This document shows positions 8,856 through 18,670 of a stretch of 64,000 bases of DNA, in pieces. The notes below the pieces were generated by a model. It ran no database searches. It saw only the letters and a list, made by a program, of their open reading frames with translations, and had not been told where the DNA came from. Every line of letters begins with the position of its first letter. The stretch's first letter is position 1. Source of the stretch: Streptomyces sp. LX-29 (GTDB lineage Bacteria > Actinomycetota > Actinomycetes > Streptomycetales > Streptomycetaceae). Location: NCBI RefSeq assembly GCF_029541745.1, contig NZ_CP089746.1, forward strand, positions 1 through 64,000, read 5' to 3'. Made by a program: the position numbers and the translations under genes.

Positions 8856-9139
8856 GCGGTGTGCCTCCTCGGGCGCGTCGTCCAGCCCGGGTGCACGCCG
8901 CGGCCGCCGACCCGGGCTGGGGCGCGGCGGCCACAAACAGGCATCTATGGCTGCTCGTTCACCACAGTAAGACCCACCACTGACAAACCCTCCTGCATCA
9001 GGACTAGTTGATCATTTACGGCAGCGGCCATCCGCATCGGAGCCGCGTGCTTGATGCAGGTCAGAGAGACCGTCTGAGCTGCTGCCTCGCATCGAGGACC
9101 CGCCGGGCCGGGCCCAGGACCGATGCAAACCTCGGCTAA

Positions 9140-9397
9140 CGGCAGGGGGACGAGACAGCCGGCCAGGGAAGACACACTCCTCGCATCTCCGGCGGGCATA
9201 CCCCGAAGGGACAGCCCGGGGAGCGGGCTCAGCGTCTGGGCGGGACCGCTGCGGTGGTGGGGCTGTTGTTCTTCCACGGCCCGCTGCCGGTCGCCGTCGC
9301 GCTGGGCTGGCTCACGGCCCGCGACCGCCTCGCCCGGCTCCACCATGACATGCGCTTGGCACGCGGCACCACGACGCCTCCGGCGGCGGGACCGTAG
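9140..9397 (+). other. gap between CBASS effector and synthase, with relic of a small membrane protein
   Basis: The 557 bases between the CD-NTase (8855) and the effector (9413) hold no complete gene. On the plus strand one frame from about 9182 to the TAG at 9395-9397 reads like coding DNA: GTAAVVGLLFFHGPLPVAVA (a membrane helix) followed by a charged tail, TARDRLARLHHDMRLARG. No ATG or GTG lies upstream in frame before a stop at 9137; the first GTG (9254) is inside the helix. It is most simply a truncated gene. The CD-NTase promoter must lie in this gap or further upstream. Confidence 0.3.
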
Positions 9398-9412
9398 GGG
9401 CTTAGCGAGCCC

Positions 9413-10882
9413 TCATGCGTCGATGACGAAGGCCTTCTCATATACCTGCTGTGCGTTGACGTCCTCGTACACGGTGGTGGGGCGCAGCCGGTTCCACCGG
9501 TTGCCCAGCAGCAGGGCCAGGCCCATGGGGCCGGCCTGGAAGAGGTGGATCGCGGGATGTGCGCGGCAGGCACGGCGCAGCAGGTCCCGGATACCGATGG
9601 CCAACGCGCTGGCCATCGCGGCATCCGGGATGGAGTTGTCCTTCGCCCCTCCGGGCGGGCGCAAGACCAGCAGCCGGGAGACGGGCACCCGATGCTCGCG
9701 CAAAAAGTCCAGCACGTCCTGCGTGGGGTCCGTGGCGACCGCGACGGCCACGGCGAGATCCGTTCCAAGGTCAAGGGTGTGCTCATCGACGGCTGGCGTC
9801 AGCGGAGAGTCGTACGCTGCGGTGGATGACCACAGCTGTTCACGCTGAGCCACGGCAAGGTCGGAGCCGGCCACCATGCGGAAGGCGGCACCGACCACGA
9901 AAGCGGGTGCCAGACGCAGGCTGCCGGTGACAGCGACCGTGGTGGTGCCCGGCGGCATCCGGTACGGCGCGGCCTCAATGTCCGCCTGCAACTGCGCCCA
10001 GGTGGCCGGGGCCAGCGGACGCCGCTTCACATACGGTGAGGCTCCCTCGAAGCGATCCACCCAGTCCAATGCGTAATCGGCGTCCTCCGCCATGGGATCC
10101 GGCTTCAGGGTGGCGATGGACAGCACCGGACGCGATGAGCCGGCTTCCAGGCCCAGGGCCCGGATCGCCTCCCTGATATCCGCCAGGGACAGGCGGCGCT
10201 GCCCGTCGGCGACTTGACGGGCCACCCAGTCCGCGCCGGAGTGCATGGCCTCCTCGCTGAACCGCAGCCCTGCGGCGAACATCAGCATCTGCAAGTGCTC
10301 ATGCAGGTGCATCACGTCTCGTGCCAGGTCGAAGCGCAGCACCTTCAGCAAGTCCAGCAGCCTGTCCTCACTCAGCCCGGCACCGTCGGCCCAACGCCTG
10401 TGTGCCTGACCCTTCTTGGAGCCCGTGCCCTGCTGCGCCGCCTTCGGAACCAGAAGCTGAGTGCGGGAGTCCCTCAGCGAGATCAGCGGGTCTTCCGCAT
10501 CCGGGGACCGGTTGCTCAGCAACGCGAGATCGACCGGAGTGCCGCCCTCGGTGAGCTTCTCCCAGGCTTGCGCCATCTTCCGCAGGATCGACGGGCCGCC
10601 GCGATCGCTGAGCTTGAGCAGGTAGTCACCGTTGACCGGGGTAGAGCTGTCCGCGGCGTACTTGACCTGCATGTAGGTGTGCGGCGGCACCTGCCGGTAC
10701 AAGACGACATCGTCCAAGTTCCCCGCGTCGTCGACCTCGACGCCCACCGCCACCACCGGGTTGGACGCACGCAGCGCCGCATCCCGGACAGCGGCGACAC
10801 ACCCCTGCCACGCAGCCAGCCACTGATAGCGGTCACCAGCAATACGGACACCCGTCGAGCTCGGGGCAGGCAGGTCTCGCAC
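9413..10882 (-). CDS. cap4: Cap4-like effector: restriction-fold nuclease plus SAVED domain, CBASS
   Basis: This 489-residue protein has two parts. Residues 10-90 have the DUF4297/restriction-endonuclease pattern: GDRYQWLAAW, then VEVDDAGNLDDVV with acidic residues, then YMQVKY (Q72-x-K74), the D...QxK catalytic set. From about residue 290 there is a SAVED domain, recognisable by late motifs such as TTVAVTG and HLFQAGPMGLALLLG. In characterised Cap4 proteins, SAVED binds the cyclic oligonucleotide and the nuclease then degrades DNA. GTG 10882 is preceded by GGGAG at a suitable distance. It is transcribed in the same direction as the synthase operon but separated by 557 bases, so it may have its own promoter. 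Confidence 0.85.
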   Translation of the reverse strand: MRDLPAPSSTGVRIAGDRYQWLAAWQGCVAAVRDAALRASNPVVAVGVEVDDAGNLDDVVLYRQVPPHTYMQVKYAADSSTPVNGDYLLKLSDRGGPSILRKMAQAWEKLTEGGTPVDLALLSNRSPDAEDPLISLRDSRTQLLVPKAAQQGTGSKKGQAHRRWADGAGLSEDRLLDLLKVLRFDLARDVMHLHEHLQMLMFAAGLRFSEEAMHSGADWVARQVADGQRRLSLADIREAIRALGLEAGSSRPVLSIATLKPDPMAEDADYALDWVDRFEGASPYVKRRPLAPATWAQLQADIEAAPYRMPPGTTTVAVTGSLRLAPAFVVGAAFRMVAGSDLAVAQREQLWSSTAAYDSPLTPAVDEHTLDLGTDLAVAVAVATDPTQDVLDFLREHRVPVSRLLVLRPPGGAKDNSIPDAAMASALAIGIRDLLRRACRAHPAIHLFQAGPMGLALLLGNRWNRLRPTTVYEDVNAQQVYEKAFVIDA

Positions 10883-11250
10883 TGAAACGATCTCCCAGGC
10901 GTCGGGCCGCCGCGCTTACGGCCATCGGCATGCTCAGCCGAGCATCGCCGCAAGCAAGGCCAAGTGGGAAGCCCTCGCACCCACCGGCAGTCGGGCGGGG
11001 CCACAGACTCTCGCCCGCCCACCGGCATACCGCCCAGGACCCCGAAAGCCTTCTCGGTCGCTGCTTCATACCGCGTCCGAGAGCAGTTGATGTGTGTCCG
11101 GATCAAGTCGCGGCGTGCCAGGTCAGAGGACCTCGAATCAGAGAAGCAGCAGGTCAGACGTTTCAGAGAGTCGTCCGGCCCTAGTCGAGATCCTGCAGGC
11201 CAGAGGCTCTCAAGTCGTCGACGCAGGCCTCACCTCTGGCTGGTCGTGAC

Positions 11251-11919
11251 AGCCCTGCGCAAGCAGAGGTGCTCCGGACACCCACTCCGCGACCATGACC
11301 GGGTTACGGTACGCCCCGCGAAGCGGGGGTGCTCCGCACTCCAGCGCGCTCACGGCGGCCGTGATCGTCTACGCCCTGCGCCAGCAGGGAGCTCCGCCGG
11401 CAGGCTCGACCACGGTCCTGTAGACCCCCCTCAGCCCCGCGCGCAGCGAGGGTTTCCACCCTCGCGGTCAAGACCTGCCTACGCGAACGCTCGGACCCGC
11501 GCCAGCGGGGGTCGACCGTGGTTGGTTCAGCTCCAGTCATCCTGAGCCGCGCGCTAGCGAGGGTGTTCCGTTCTCTTACATCCGGCGCGTCTTGATGCGG
11601 TCCTCAGCCCTGCGTCAGCGGGGGTCGACACGCGTGAGCTGGAAAGGGGCGTCACCGTCCCCGCCCTGCACAACAGGGGTGACTCGCGTCGGCTGGGTTT
11701 CACCCTCGTCCCGCTGGCCTGAACCCCGCGCAAGTAGGGGTGACTCCACCCTGGCGGTCAACAGCTGCCTCCGTGATCTCTTCCTTGCGCTAGCGAGGGT
11801 GACTCAAGGGGCACGATCCGAGCGATGCTGCCCGCCTTGCACTCCGACGGGCCGAACCACACGGCCCATGCGTGCGGGAGTGACCATGAGATCCTCGCCC
11901 TGTCAGGGCACGCACTCCA
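11251..11919 (+). CRISPR. degenerate type I-E-like CRISPR array 1, no cas genes
   Basis: About ten to twelve imperfect repeat units recur every 58-61 bases, starting at 11251, 11311, 11371, 11432, 11493, 11543, 11604, 11661, 11720 and 11781, with weaker units near 11830 and 11893. Each has a CCC(T/C)GCGCnAGC-(A/G)GGGGT-type hairpin core and most of the first half end GCTCCG or GTTCCG. Spacers are about 32-35 bases. The first three units are best preserved and the 3' half is strongly mutated. Repeat length (26-29) and hairpin resemble type I-E repeats of Streptomyces. No cas gene lies anywhere in the window. Upstream, 10883-11250 shows no gene and should contain the effector promoter. Confidence 0.75.
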
Positions 11920-12055
11920 GGAAGGCCAAGCAGGCAAGGCGTGCCCCACCAGCGCAGGACGGATCGTGTGAGGACCCTGTCGCGCCTGGGAGGGAGCGGG
12001 GCATGGGTTCATTCGGCGCAACTGCGGTCTGAGGTCGGCTGGCGGCGGGCTGGGC

Positions 12056-12622
12056 TCAGGCAGCGCCTTCGTGCTGCTGTGCCCGGGCAAGCTCAAGTGC
12101 AGAGCGCGAAAGTTCAGTGCCGGGTTGGTGTGGGCGGTTGAGGAGCTTCGTCAGTCCTTTGGGGGCTTGGCTCCAGTGGTCGGCGAGCGATACCTCTGCG
12201 CTGAGGTCGTCCAGGAGCTGGGTGATGACCCAGGCGGCTTCTGTGGGGCGGTCACCGTAGCCGTGCCCCCACCACAGGTGATCGTGGGGGGCACACGGCG
12301 CCGGGTAGATCCTGCGATCCGTCGTGGTCACCCATACCTTGTCGTCCAGGATCAAGGACTTGAGTTGGGCCCCTCGGCCGGGGAGCTGGAGCGGGGCGAG
12401 GAAGATCCAGGCGCGCCTGCCCGTTGATCGGATTCGGACGGCTGGGGTGCCGGTGCTGACGTCCATATGGAAGGTGACGTCCTGGGCATCATCGGCGAGG
12501 ACCGCGTGCAGTGCGGACGGAGCACATGGGCGCAGTTGTGTCGCCCACTGGCGAGCGGCGGGGCTATGGTCGCTCACTTCCATGCGGGCGCCGAACGGCA
12601 GGAGGGTAGGGTCTCGGCGCAT
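12056..12622 (-). CDS. unrecognised protein, second gene of a two-gene unit
   Basis: I do not recognise a family. The 188-residue product has no membrane segment, signal peptide or cysteine cluster. It contains LHAVLADDAQDVTFHMDVS and PAVRIRSTGRRAWIFLAP, which look like alternating beta strands, and a WITQLLDDLSAEVSLADHWS helix. ATG 12622 lies 9 bases after the stop of the upstream gene (12631) on the same strand, so the two are probably cotranscribed. A GTG one codon earlier (12625) is also possible. The pair sits between two CRISPR-like arrays and is divergent from a KAP NTPase gene, which suggests an accessory or defence role by context only. Confidence 0.6.
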   Translation of the reverse strand: MRRDPTLLPFGARMEVSDHSPAARQWATQLRPCAPSALHAVLADDAQDVTFHMDVSTGTPAVRIRSTGRRAWIFLAPLQLPGRGAQLKSLILDDKVWVTTTDRRIYPAPCAPHDHLWWGHGYGDRPTEAAWVITQLLDDLSAEVSLADHWSQAPKGLTKLLNRPHQPGTELSRSALELARAQQHEGAA

Positions 12623-12630
12623 CACGATGC

Positions 12631-13575
12631 TCAGGGGCTCATAGGCTTCGAAAAGCTGGCTGGACGCGAGAGCCTGCAGCCTCGGGTGAGCAGGTCGCGG
12701 TCATCCGTGCGAGGCAGGGGGTAGCCCTCGGTTGGATGGTGCGCTGCGATGAGGAGTGGTGCGCCGTCTGGGCTGGTGCCGTACTCGCCGAAGATACGAG
12801 TGTCGCTGTTGACGCTGTCGACGCGTTGATTGTGTAGTGAGTTGGCCAGGTCCGTGAGGGCTGTCTGTACCTCGGGGAAGCTGCGCCAGGGGCCAGCCGC
12901 TTCGCGCAGGGATGTCTCCTCCTCTTCGGGCAGGAGTTCGGCGATGGTGACCGGTGCTCCTGGCGACCATTGGCTGATTACGTCGGCGCGCCGTAGGAGG
13001 CCCGGCCACCAGGGCAAGCGTTGTCCGACGAGTTTTGTGACGGTACCCCACTGGGCCTCATATTCCAGTTGGGGCTGTGCGGTGTCGGCGGCGATCAGGG
13101 CTGGTCCGGTGGCTCCGATGTCGCCGAACAGGGAACACACCGTGACAACGCCCTGGGCGTCGGCGACCTCGGACAGCTCTTCGGCCATGGCCGCGGCTGC
13201 GGCTCTGCGGGTCGTATGAAGGATCCGTATGACGCCGAGGTCCGTCTCCCAGTCCGTCGCCGGCCCCTGGGAGGTTGGCTGGAATCCGATCCACTTGCCA
13301 GGGGCGAAAGTTCGCGCTTTCAGGGCGGGGTTGAGCAGCACAGCGCCGTGGTCGCAGAACCGGTGATGAGTGGCGGCCCAGACGTAGACTGCGCTCCCGT
13401 CCCACCGCCAGTGGGCCTTCTCCCCACGGGCTCGCTGGAACGCGTCGAGGTGCTCTCGTTCTCCTGGAGGGAAGTCGTCGGCTTCCTCCAGGAGGTGGTC
13501 CAGTTCGCCCTGGGCCAGATGAAGGAGTGCCTCCACCTCGTGCTTGCGCAAGTCCACTGAGTGCAGCACGCCCAC
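12631..13575 (-). CDS. unrecognised protein, first gene of a two-gene unit
   Basis: I do not recognise a family. GTG 13575 is preferred because GAGGAGG lies 8 bases upstream; a frame to ATG 13749 is open but has no good ribosome site. The product (314 aa) starts VGVLHSVDLRKHEVEALLHL, with an acidic N-terminal helical region, then a WRWDGSAVYVWAATHHRFCD block and a predicted alpha/beta middle (VVTVCSLFGDIGATGPALI). No catalytic motif is obvious. It is divergent from the KAP NTPase gene with about 330 bases between them, a space that should hold both promoters. Together with 12056-12622 it may form a three-gene system with that NTPase. Confidence 0.6.
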   Translation of the reverse strand: MGVLHSVDLRKHEVEALLHLAQGELDHLLEEADDFPPGEREHLDAFQRARGEKAHWRWDGSAVYVWAATHHRFCDHGAVLLNPALKARTFAPGKWIGFQPTSQGPATDWETDLGVIRILHTTRRAAAAAMAEELSEVADAQGVVTVCSLFGDIGATGPALIAADTAQPQLEYEAQWGTVTKLVGQRLPWWPGLLRRADVISQWSPGAPVTIAELLPEEEETSLREAAGPWRSFPEVQTALTDLANSLHNQRVDSVNSDTRIFGEYGTSPDGAPLLIAAHHPTEGYPLPRTDDRDLLTRGCRLSRPASFSKPMSP

Positions 13576-14928
13576 TGCGCCGCCCTCCTCAGTGAAGTTT
13601 CCTGGTCCATGCCGTATGCGGGTCTGACCGGGTTGCACGATCAGGCCCTCGTCATGGCGGCAGCGTATAGCGGTGTGACCGGCGGCGTATGCCTGATCGC
13701 CTCCGTCGGGCCTGCCCGAGATGGTGAGCAGGGCTTCAGCGGGCGACATTGCGTCAACTTCTGCCGCATCGTGCGCTGCTGTGCCGCGGGACCTCCTACG
13801 ATGCTGGCTCGACCCCTCGGCTGTCCACTGCGGCCGGTCAGCGGCGCGGTCCTTTCGGTTCCCGGGGGCAAGGGATCCTCGTTCGTCGTTTCCTGGGAAG
13901 GTATGGATGACCAGCGGAATCTGGCACCTGGAACCCCGGCAGGTCCGGCCCTGGTACGAGCGCGCCGTCGTGGCGTCGTTTCATCAGCCCGGGATCCGTG
14001 CGTACCTGGACCTGCAGCGCCCGCAGGTCACCAGAGAGCGGCTGCGGGAAGCTTTCGATCAGCCTCGCATCATCACTGAGGTGCTGCAGGCGAGCACGAT
14101 GTATTTCAGCGTGCGGCGGAGAGCGGCCCGTGCGGACGCGCTGCGCGGCCGACTCGCGCAGGCGCGTGATCGATGCCGGGTGACGCTGTTCTTGCCGCTG
14201 ATCCTGGTGAGCCTTCTGTCCTGGTGGGTCGCCTACGTCGCGATCGGGTTGCCCTGGTGGTTGGGGCTTGCCGCCCTCCTCGCGGCCGTGGGATGCGGTG
14301 GTGTCCGGGAGCTGCGGGACGCGGGAGGACGGGACAACCTCCTTGCCCAGGTCCAGACGGTCGTGCTGTTCGTGGAGTGGGCGGTGTGTGCGGTCGACGC
14401 AGAAGTGCGCCTTATGCGGTGGTCGACACGCCAACTGAGGCCGGTGATCGCTCCGGTCATGCAGCGTGAGATGACGAGGTTGCTCGGTCCTGATTACGAG
14501 TCGCTGTTCGTGGCCCGCAGCCACGAAGGTCTCGTTGATGCCGCCAATGCGCGCTACTGGATCTCGACACGCACCGAAGTGGCGCTCCAGCAGAAGCTGG
14601 ACCAGATGAGCGGTGGAGCGATCGCGATCTGCGGTCCACGCGGTGCCGGCAAGAGCACCCTGCTGAAGAAGGCCTGCCAAGGCATCCTCAACGGGCGTCC
14701 CTATCCGCATTTCCACGTGATTGTCCAGACGCCGGCCAACTATCGGCCGGAGGAGTTCCTGCTATCCCTGTTCCAGTCCGTCTGCCGCAACTACCTTGCC
14801 TTGTACGGGCGCCGGCCGCGGGCACCGTTCCTGTTCCGTTCGCGGGCCCGAACCGTGTCGGCGACGCGTGAATCGTGACCCACATCCGACGGGTGAAAAG
14901 TGACCCCCCACTGCTCAGTTGATGTTGG

Positions 14929-15735
14929 TCATTCCCCGCTGTTGGCCGCGGGAACCCGTCCGAGGTCTCGGCCGCGCATGCGGTAGCTGTCGCCCTTCAG
15001 CGAGATCACTTCAGCGTGGTGGACGAGGCGGTCGATCATCGCGGCGGCGACGGTGTCGTCACCGAAGACCTCGCCCCAGCGTCCGAAGGGCTTGTTGCTG
15101 GTCACGATCACCGAGGCGCGTTCGTAGCGGCCCGAGATGAACTGGAAGAACAAGTTCGCTGCCTCGGGTTCGAAGGGGATGTAGCCCACTTCGTCGACCA
15201 CGATCAGCGGGATCCGGCCCAGGCGGGTCAGCTCGTCGCTGAGCCGGCCTGCTTGGTGGGCTTCGGCGAGGCGGGTGACCCACTGGGCGGCGGTGGCGAA
15301 GGCGACCCGGTGGCCGGCCTGGCAGGCCCGGATGCCGAGGCCGGTGGCGAGGTGGGTCTTGCCGGTGCCAGGCGGCCCCAGGAAGATCACGTTCTCCTTC
15401 CCGACGACAAAGTCCAGCGTCCCCAGATGGGCGATGACCTCGCGTTTCACCGACCGCTGATGGTCGAAGTCGAAGTCCTCCAGCGACTTGCGAGAGGGGA
15501 AACGGGCCGCGCGGATGCGTCCCTCGGCGCCGTGGGAGTCGCGGGCGGCGACCTCCCGCTGCAGGCATGCGGCCAGATACTCCTCGTGGCTCCAGCTCTC
15601 GTCGCGGGCCCGTTCGGCGAGCCGTGCTGCCGCATCCCGCAGGGCCGGGGCTTTCAACGCCTTGGTCAGATAAATCAGTTCGGAGCCGACGTCGCGGCTG
15701 GTCCGGGCCTGGTTCGTGCCGTTCTTCGTGCTCAT
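14929..15735 (-). CDS. istB: IstB-type ATPase of IS21 element
   Basis: This is the AAA+ helper ATPase (268 aa) of IS21. Walker A is GPPGTGKTHLA and Walker B is IPLIVVDEVGYIPF; the family NKPFGRWGEVFGD and MIDRLVHHAEVI motifs are present. ATG 15735 overlaps the istA stop as TGATG; a GTG one codon before is an alternative. It works with IstA to select target DNA. The frame is open much further upstream, but that is a shadow of istA. Confidence 0.92.
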   Translation of the reverse strand: MSTKNGTNQARTSRDVGSELIYLTKALKAPALRDAAARLAERARDESWSHEEYLAACLQREVAARDSHGAEGRIRAARFPSRKSLEDFDFDHQRSVKREVIAHLGTLDFVVGKENVIFLGPPGTGKTHLATGLGIRACQAGHRVAFATAAQWVTRLAEAHQAGRLSDELTRLGRIPLIVVDEVGYIPFEPEAANLFFQFISGRYERASVIVTSNKPFGRWGEVFGDDTVAAAMIDRLVHHAEVISLKGDSYRMRGRDLGRVPAANSGE

Positions 15736-16988
15736 CACGCTGCCCCTTCGCCCGTGCTCAGCCCGCCGTCGATGACACCGAAGATCCGGTCGTAGGTCTC
15801 CAGCGACCGTTCCTCGACCTCCGTCACGTCCACTGGCGCCGCCTTCGTGCTGGCAGCCTTCTTCCGTGCGGCTGCGGCAGCGGCCGCGTGGTCCGGGTCG
15901 GTGATGGTCTGGTGGCGAGCCCAGCTGCGGGCATGCCGGGCGACCTCGACGCCGTCGCAGGTCACCAGGACCTGGTCCAGGTCCGCGGTGACTTCGATGC
16001 GGCGGCCGACGGCCAGTGGATGCACCGAGTAGTCGCAGGTGTCCAGGCGGACGTAGTGGTCCCGGGGCAGCCGCAGCGATGCCTTCCACCAGCCCGGCGG
16101 GGCGACCGGCGGCAGGGCCAGCATCCGGGAGCGGTCCGCTTCCAGCCGGTCCGCCGGACGAGCCTGCAGGCTGCGGTGAATGCGCCGGTTGGCCTTGGTC
16201 AGCCAGTCGGCGAGCTGAATGTTGAAATCGGCCGGCGAGGTGAACACCCGCCCGGGCAGGAACGACGTCTCCAGATAGCCGTTGGCCCGTTCGACCAGCC
16301 CCTTGGCCTCCGGATCCCGGGGCTTGCAGAGCAGGAACTTGATGCCCAGCAGCCCGGCGAACGCGGCAAACTCGTCGGTCAGTTGAGGTCCCCCGGACCG
16401 CCAGGAGCCCACAGCACCCTCGTTGTCCCAGACCAGCACCCGTGGGACGGCGCCCAGCTCGGTCAGCAGCCGCCAGTGCCCGGCGATCAAGTCGGCCGCC
16501 GACCTGGAGGGCAGCATCCGGGCGGTGATCCACCGCGAGTAGCCCGCGACCATGACCAGCACCGGCGGCCGCCCGACCTGCCCGAAGCCGAGCGGGATGT
16601 CGGCGGGCGGGAACCACAGGTCGCACTGGCCGATCTCGCCCGGCTCATAGACCGTCCGCGAGGCTGGATCCGCGGGCCGATAGGCCGGCCGCAGGTCTCG
16701 GACCCGGTCCTTGAGCACCGTCAGCCCGCGGTCCCAGCCGATCCGCTCGGCGATCACCGTCGCGGGCATCTCCGGCCACTGCTCGAGCAGTTCGCGGATC
16801 TGCGGCTCGACCGCGTCCACGATGGAGCCCTTCGGCGCCCGCTGGTACTTCGGCGGCGCGTCGTCCGCGATCGCCCTGCGGACGGTGTTCCTCGAGATCC
16901 CCAGCTTCCTTGCGATCGCCCGCACCGGCATCTGCTCGGCCCGGTGAAGCCGACGGATCTCCGCCCAGTCCTCCACGCTGATCACCAC
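15735..16988 (-). CDS. istA: IstA-type DDE transposase of IS21 element
   Basis: The 417-residue transposase opens with a helix-turn-helix (MPVRAIARKLGISRNTVRRA) and continues with the integrase core. The expected catalytic residues appear in GQCDLWFP (Asp), VWDNEGAV (Asp) and KGLVERANGYLE (Glu). A C-terminal small beta-barrel region (HPLAVGRRIEVTADLDQVLV) is typical of IstA. GTG 16988 (or 16985) follows GGGAGGAG. Confidence 0.92.
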   Translation of the reverse strand: MVISVEDWAEIRRLHRAEQMPVRAIARKLGISRNTVRRAIADDAPPKYQRAPKGSIVDAVEPQIRELLEQWPEMPATVIAERIGWDRGLTVLKDRVRDLRPAYRPADPASRTVYEPGEIGQCDLWFPPADIPLGFGQVGRPPVLVMVAGYSRWITARMLPSRSAADLIAGHWRLLTELGAVPRVLVWDNEGAVGSWRSGGPQLTDEFAAFAGLLGIKFLLCKPRDPEAKGLVERANGYLETSFLPGRVFTSPADFNIQLADWLTKANRRIHRSLQARPADRLEADRSRMLALPPVAPPGWWKASLRLPRDHYVRLDTCDYSVHPLAVGRRIEVTADLDQVLVTCDGVEVARHARSWARHQTITDPDHAAAAAAARKKAASTKAAPVDVTEVEERSLETYDRIFGVIDGGLSTGEGAA

Positions 16989-18670
16989 TCCTCCCGGCCT
17001 GGCTCAACGAGCCAGACCCCTGGAGGGGGTCAACTTTCAAGCGTCGCTACTGGTCCACTTTTCAGCCGTCGCCGACAGAACCGCACACTGGCCACGCCGT
17101 CTGTACTGGTCGGCTCGCCGATGGGTCCAGCTGGTGGCCGGGGTCGGTCTGGTGGTGCTGGCAATCCAGGACGCAGTCCGCGACCTTGCCGACGGCGCCT
17201 ACCGGTCTGCTCGCCCTGCGGTGTCGGGCTGGGCAGCGAGCGTGTGGGAGTGGGCTGTGACTGCGTGGCACGACAGCCCTTCGCTCACCCGCATGGTGCT
17301 GTGTGCGGTGGGGCTGGCGTTGGTGTGGCGCGCGGACGTGAAGAGCTGGCTCAGCGGACGGCCGGTACGGCGCCTGGTCCACGACTGCCACAATTACCTC
17401 AACCTTCTGCAGCGCATCCAGACCGTCGGCACGTTAACGTCGCTGGGAGCGTCGGGCGGCGGCCTCACGTTGGGTTTCGGCCGCAACAGCGGCAGTACCT
17501 CGCGGACCTTCACCTACCCGGAGCTGGTCTGGGAGTTCCGCAGCCTGCTCACGCGCATTAGCGCCGTCGAGCGGCAGGACAACTGGAAGGTCTTCATCGG
17601 GATCGACGAACTCGACCGTCTCGGATCGACGGAGCAGGCACGCGCGTTCCTCGCCGAGATCAAGGCCATCTTCGACGTGCCACGCGTGTACTTCATCCTG
17701 TCGGTATCGGAGGACGTGGGCGCGGCCTTCATCCGGCGCGGCCTTCCCACACGCGACGTCATCGACAGTTCCCTTGAAGACGTCATGGTCATCGAGCCGC
17801 GGACACTGCCCGAGTCGGGCGTACTGCTGCAGACCCGGGTTCCTGGATTCACGGACCCGTTCGTGGCGCTCGTCCACGCACTGTCCGGAGGGATCCCACG
17901 CGACCTCATTCGCTACACCCGCAAAGTGACCGAGATCCACCGGAGGACCGGACAAGCCGGCCTGGCGGCCCTGGCACGCGAACTGCTGTGGGAAGAAGCC
18001 GCCCAGGCGCTGTCAGGGTTCCGCGTGCTGCTCGCCCACCAGGAGGGGTCCGCCCGCTCGGCGCAGACGGTGCACGACCTGCACACTCTGATCTCCCTGA
18101 TCCGCAGCGCGGATCCCACCAGAGCGAACCCAGAAGTCGAGCAGCGCATCCTCCACCTGGCCCACATGGCACACCCGCCTCATGCAGACAGCGTGAACCC
18201 CGCCGACGAGCTCGCCCAACGCTGGGAAGAATTCTCCTGCTACCTCCACTTCATCGGCACCCTGCTCGAGGTCTTCGCACGCCGCAACTACGCCGCGCGC
18301 AAAGCCGCCTACACCGGCCCCACAAAGCCCCACGGCGACCCCCAGCGACTCGCCGAAGCACGCCTGGAAATGACCGTGTCCCCACACAGCGCCCGCAAGA
18401 TCCTGGAACAGTTCCGAACGCGCTGGGCACTCCGCCCCGCCGCCATCCCACCGGCCACGCAGCGCTCCACTCCCCCGCTCTCCGGGCTTCGGCCCGAAAG
18501 TCACGTCACCCTCCCCGGCAGCAGGACACCATGACCGGCATCCTCTCCGCGTCAGAGCCCGGATAGGAGAGTGTGGCCCACGCTGACAGCCGGTAAGCAC
18601 TCCGCCGGGGCAGGAACCTGATGAAAGCCCCGACGGAGTCGGTCCCGTGTCGGGCGTTGATGCCGTCGCC

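Larger units (their letters stand above)
14856..17077 (-). mobile_element. IS21-family insertion sequence
   Basis: A 2222-bp element. The left end begins TGTCGGCGACGCGTGAATCG; the right end, read inward, begins TGTCGGCGACGGCTGAAAAG, so the terminal inverted repeats agree well. The element is flanked by 6-bp direct repeats, GAACCG. Additional GTGAAAAGTGACC-like motifs near both ends are probably IstA binding sites. It carries istA and istB in the usual order with overlapping genes. Because duplication, ends and both frames are intact, it looks potentially active. Confidence 0.93.
13907..18534 (+). pseudogene. KAP-type membrane P-loop NTPase, split by an IS21-family element
   Basis: The 5' part (13907-14855) encodes two membrane helices (LPLILVSLLSWWVAYVAIGL and the following WLGLAALLAAVGC) and a Walker A motif, GPRGAGKST. 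The 3' part (17084-18534) encodes further hydrophobic segments (VQLVAGVGLVVLAI; MVLCAVGLALVW), then Walker B, WKVFIGIDELDRL, and a helical C-terminal region. Membrane segments between Walker A and B are the hallmark of KAP NTPases. Removing 14856-17077 and one copy of the 6-bp duplication GAACCG (14850-14855 and 17078-17083) joins the halves in frame to 799 residues. The start is ATG 13907, with GGGAAGG upstream. The gene is therefore cleanly interrupted but otherwise intact, which points to a recent insertion. KAP proteins occur in phage-defence loci. Confidence 0.8.
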
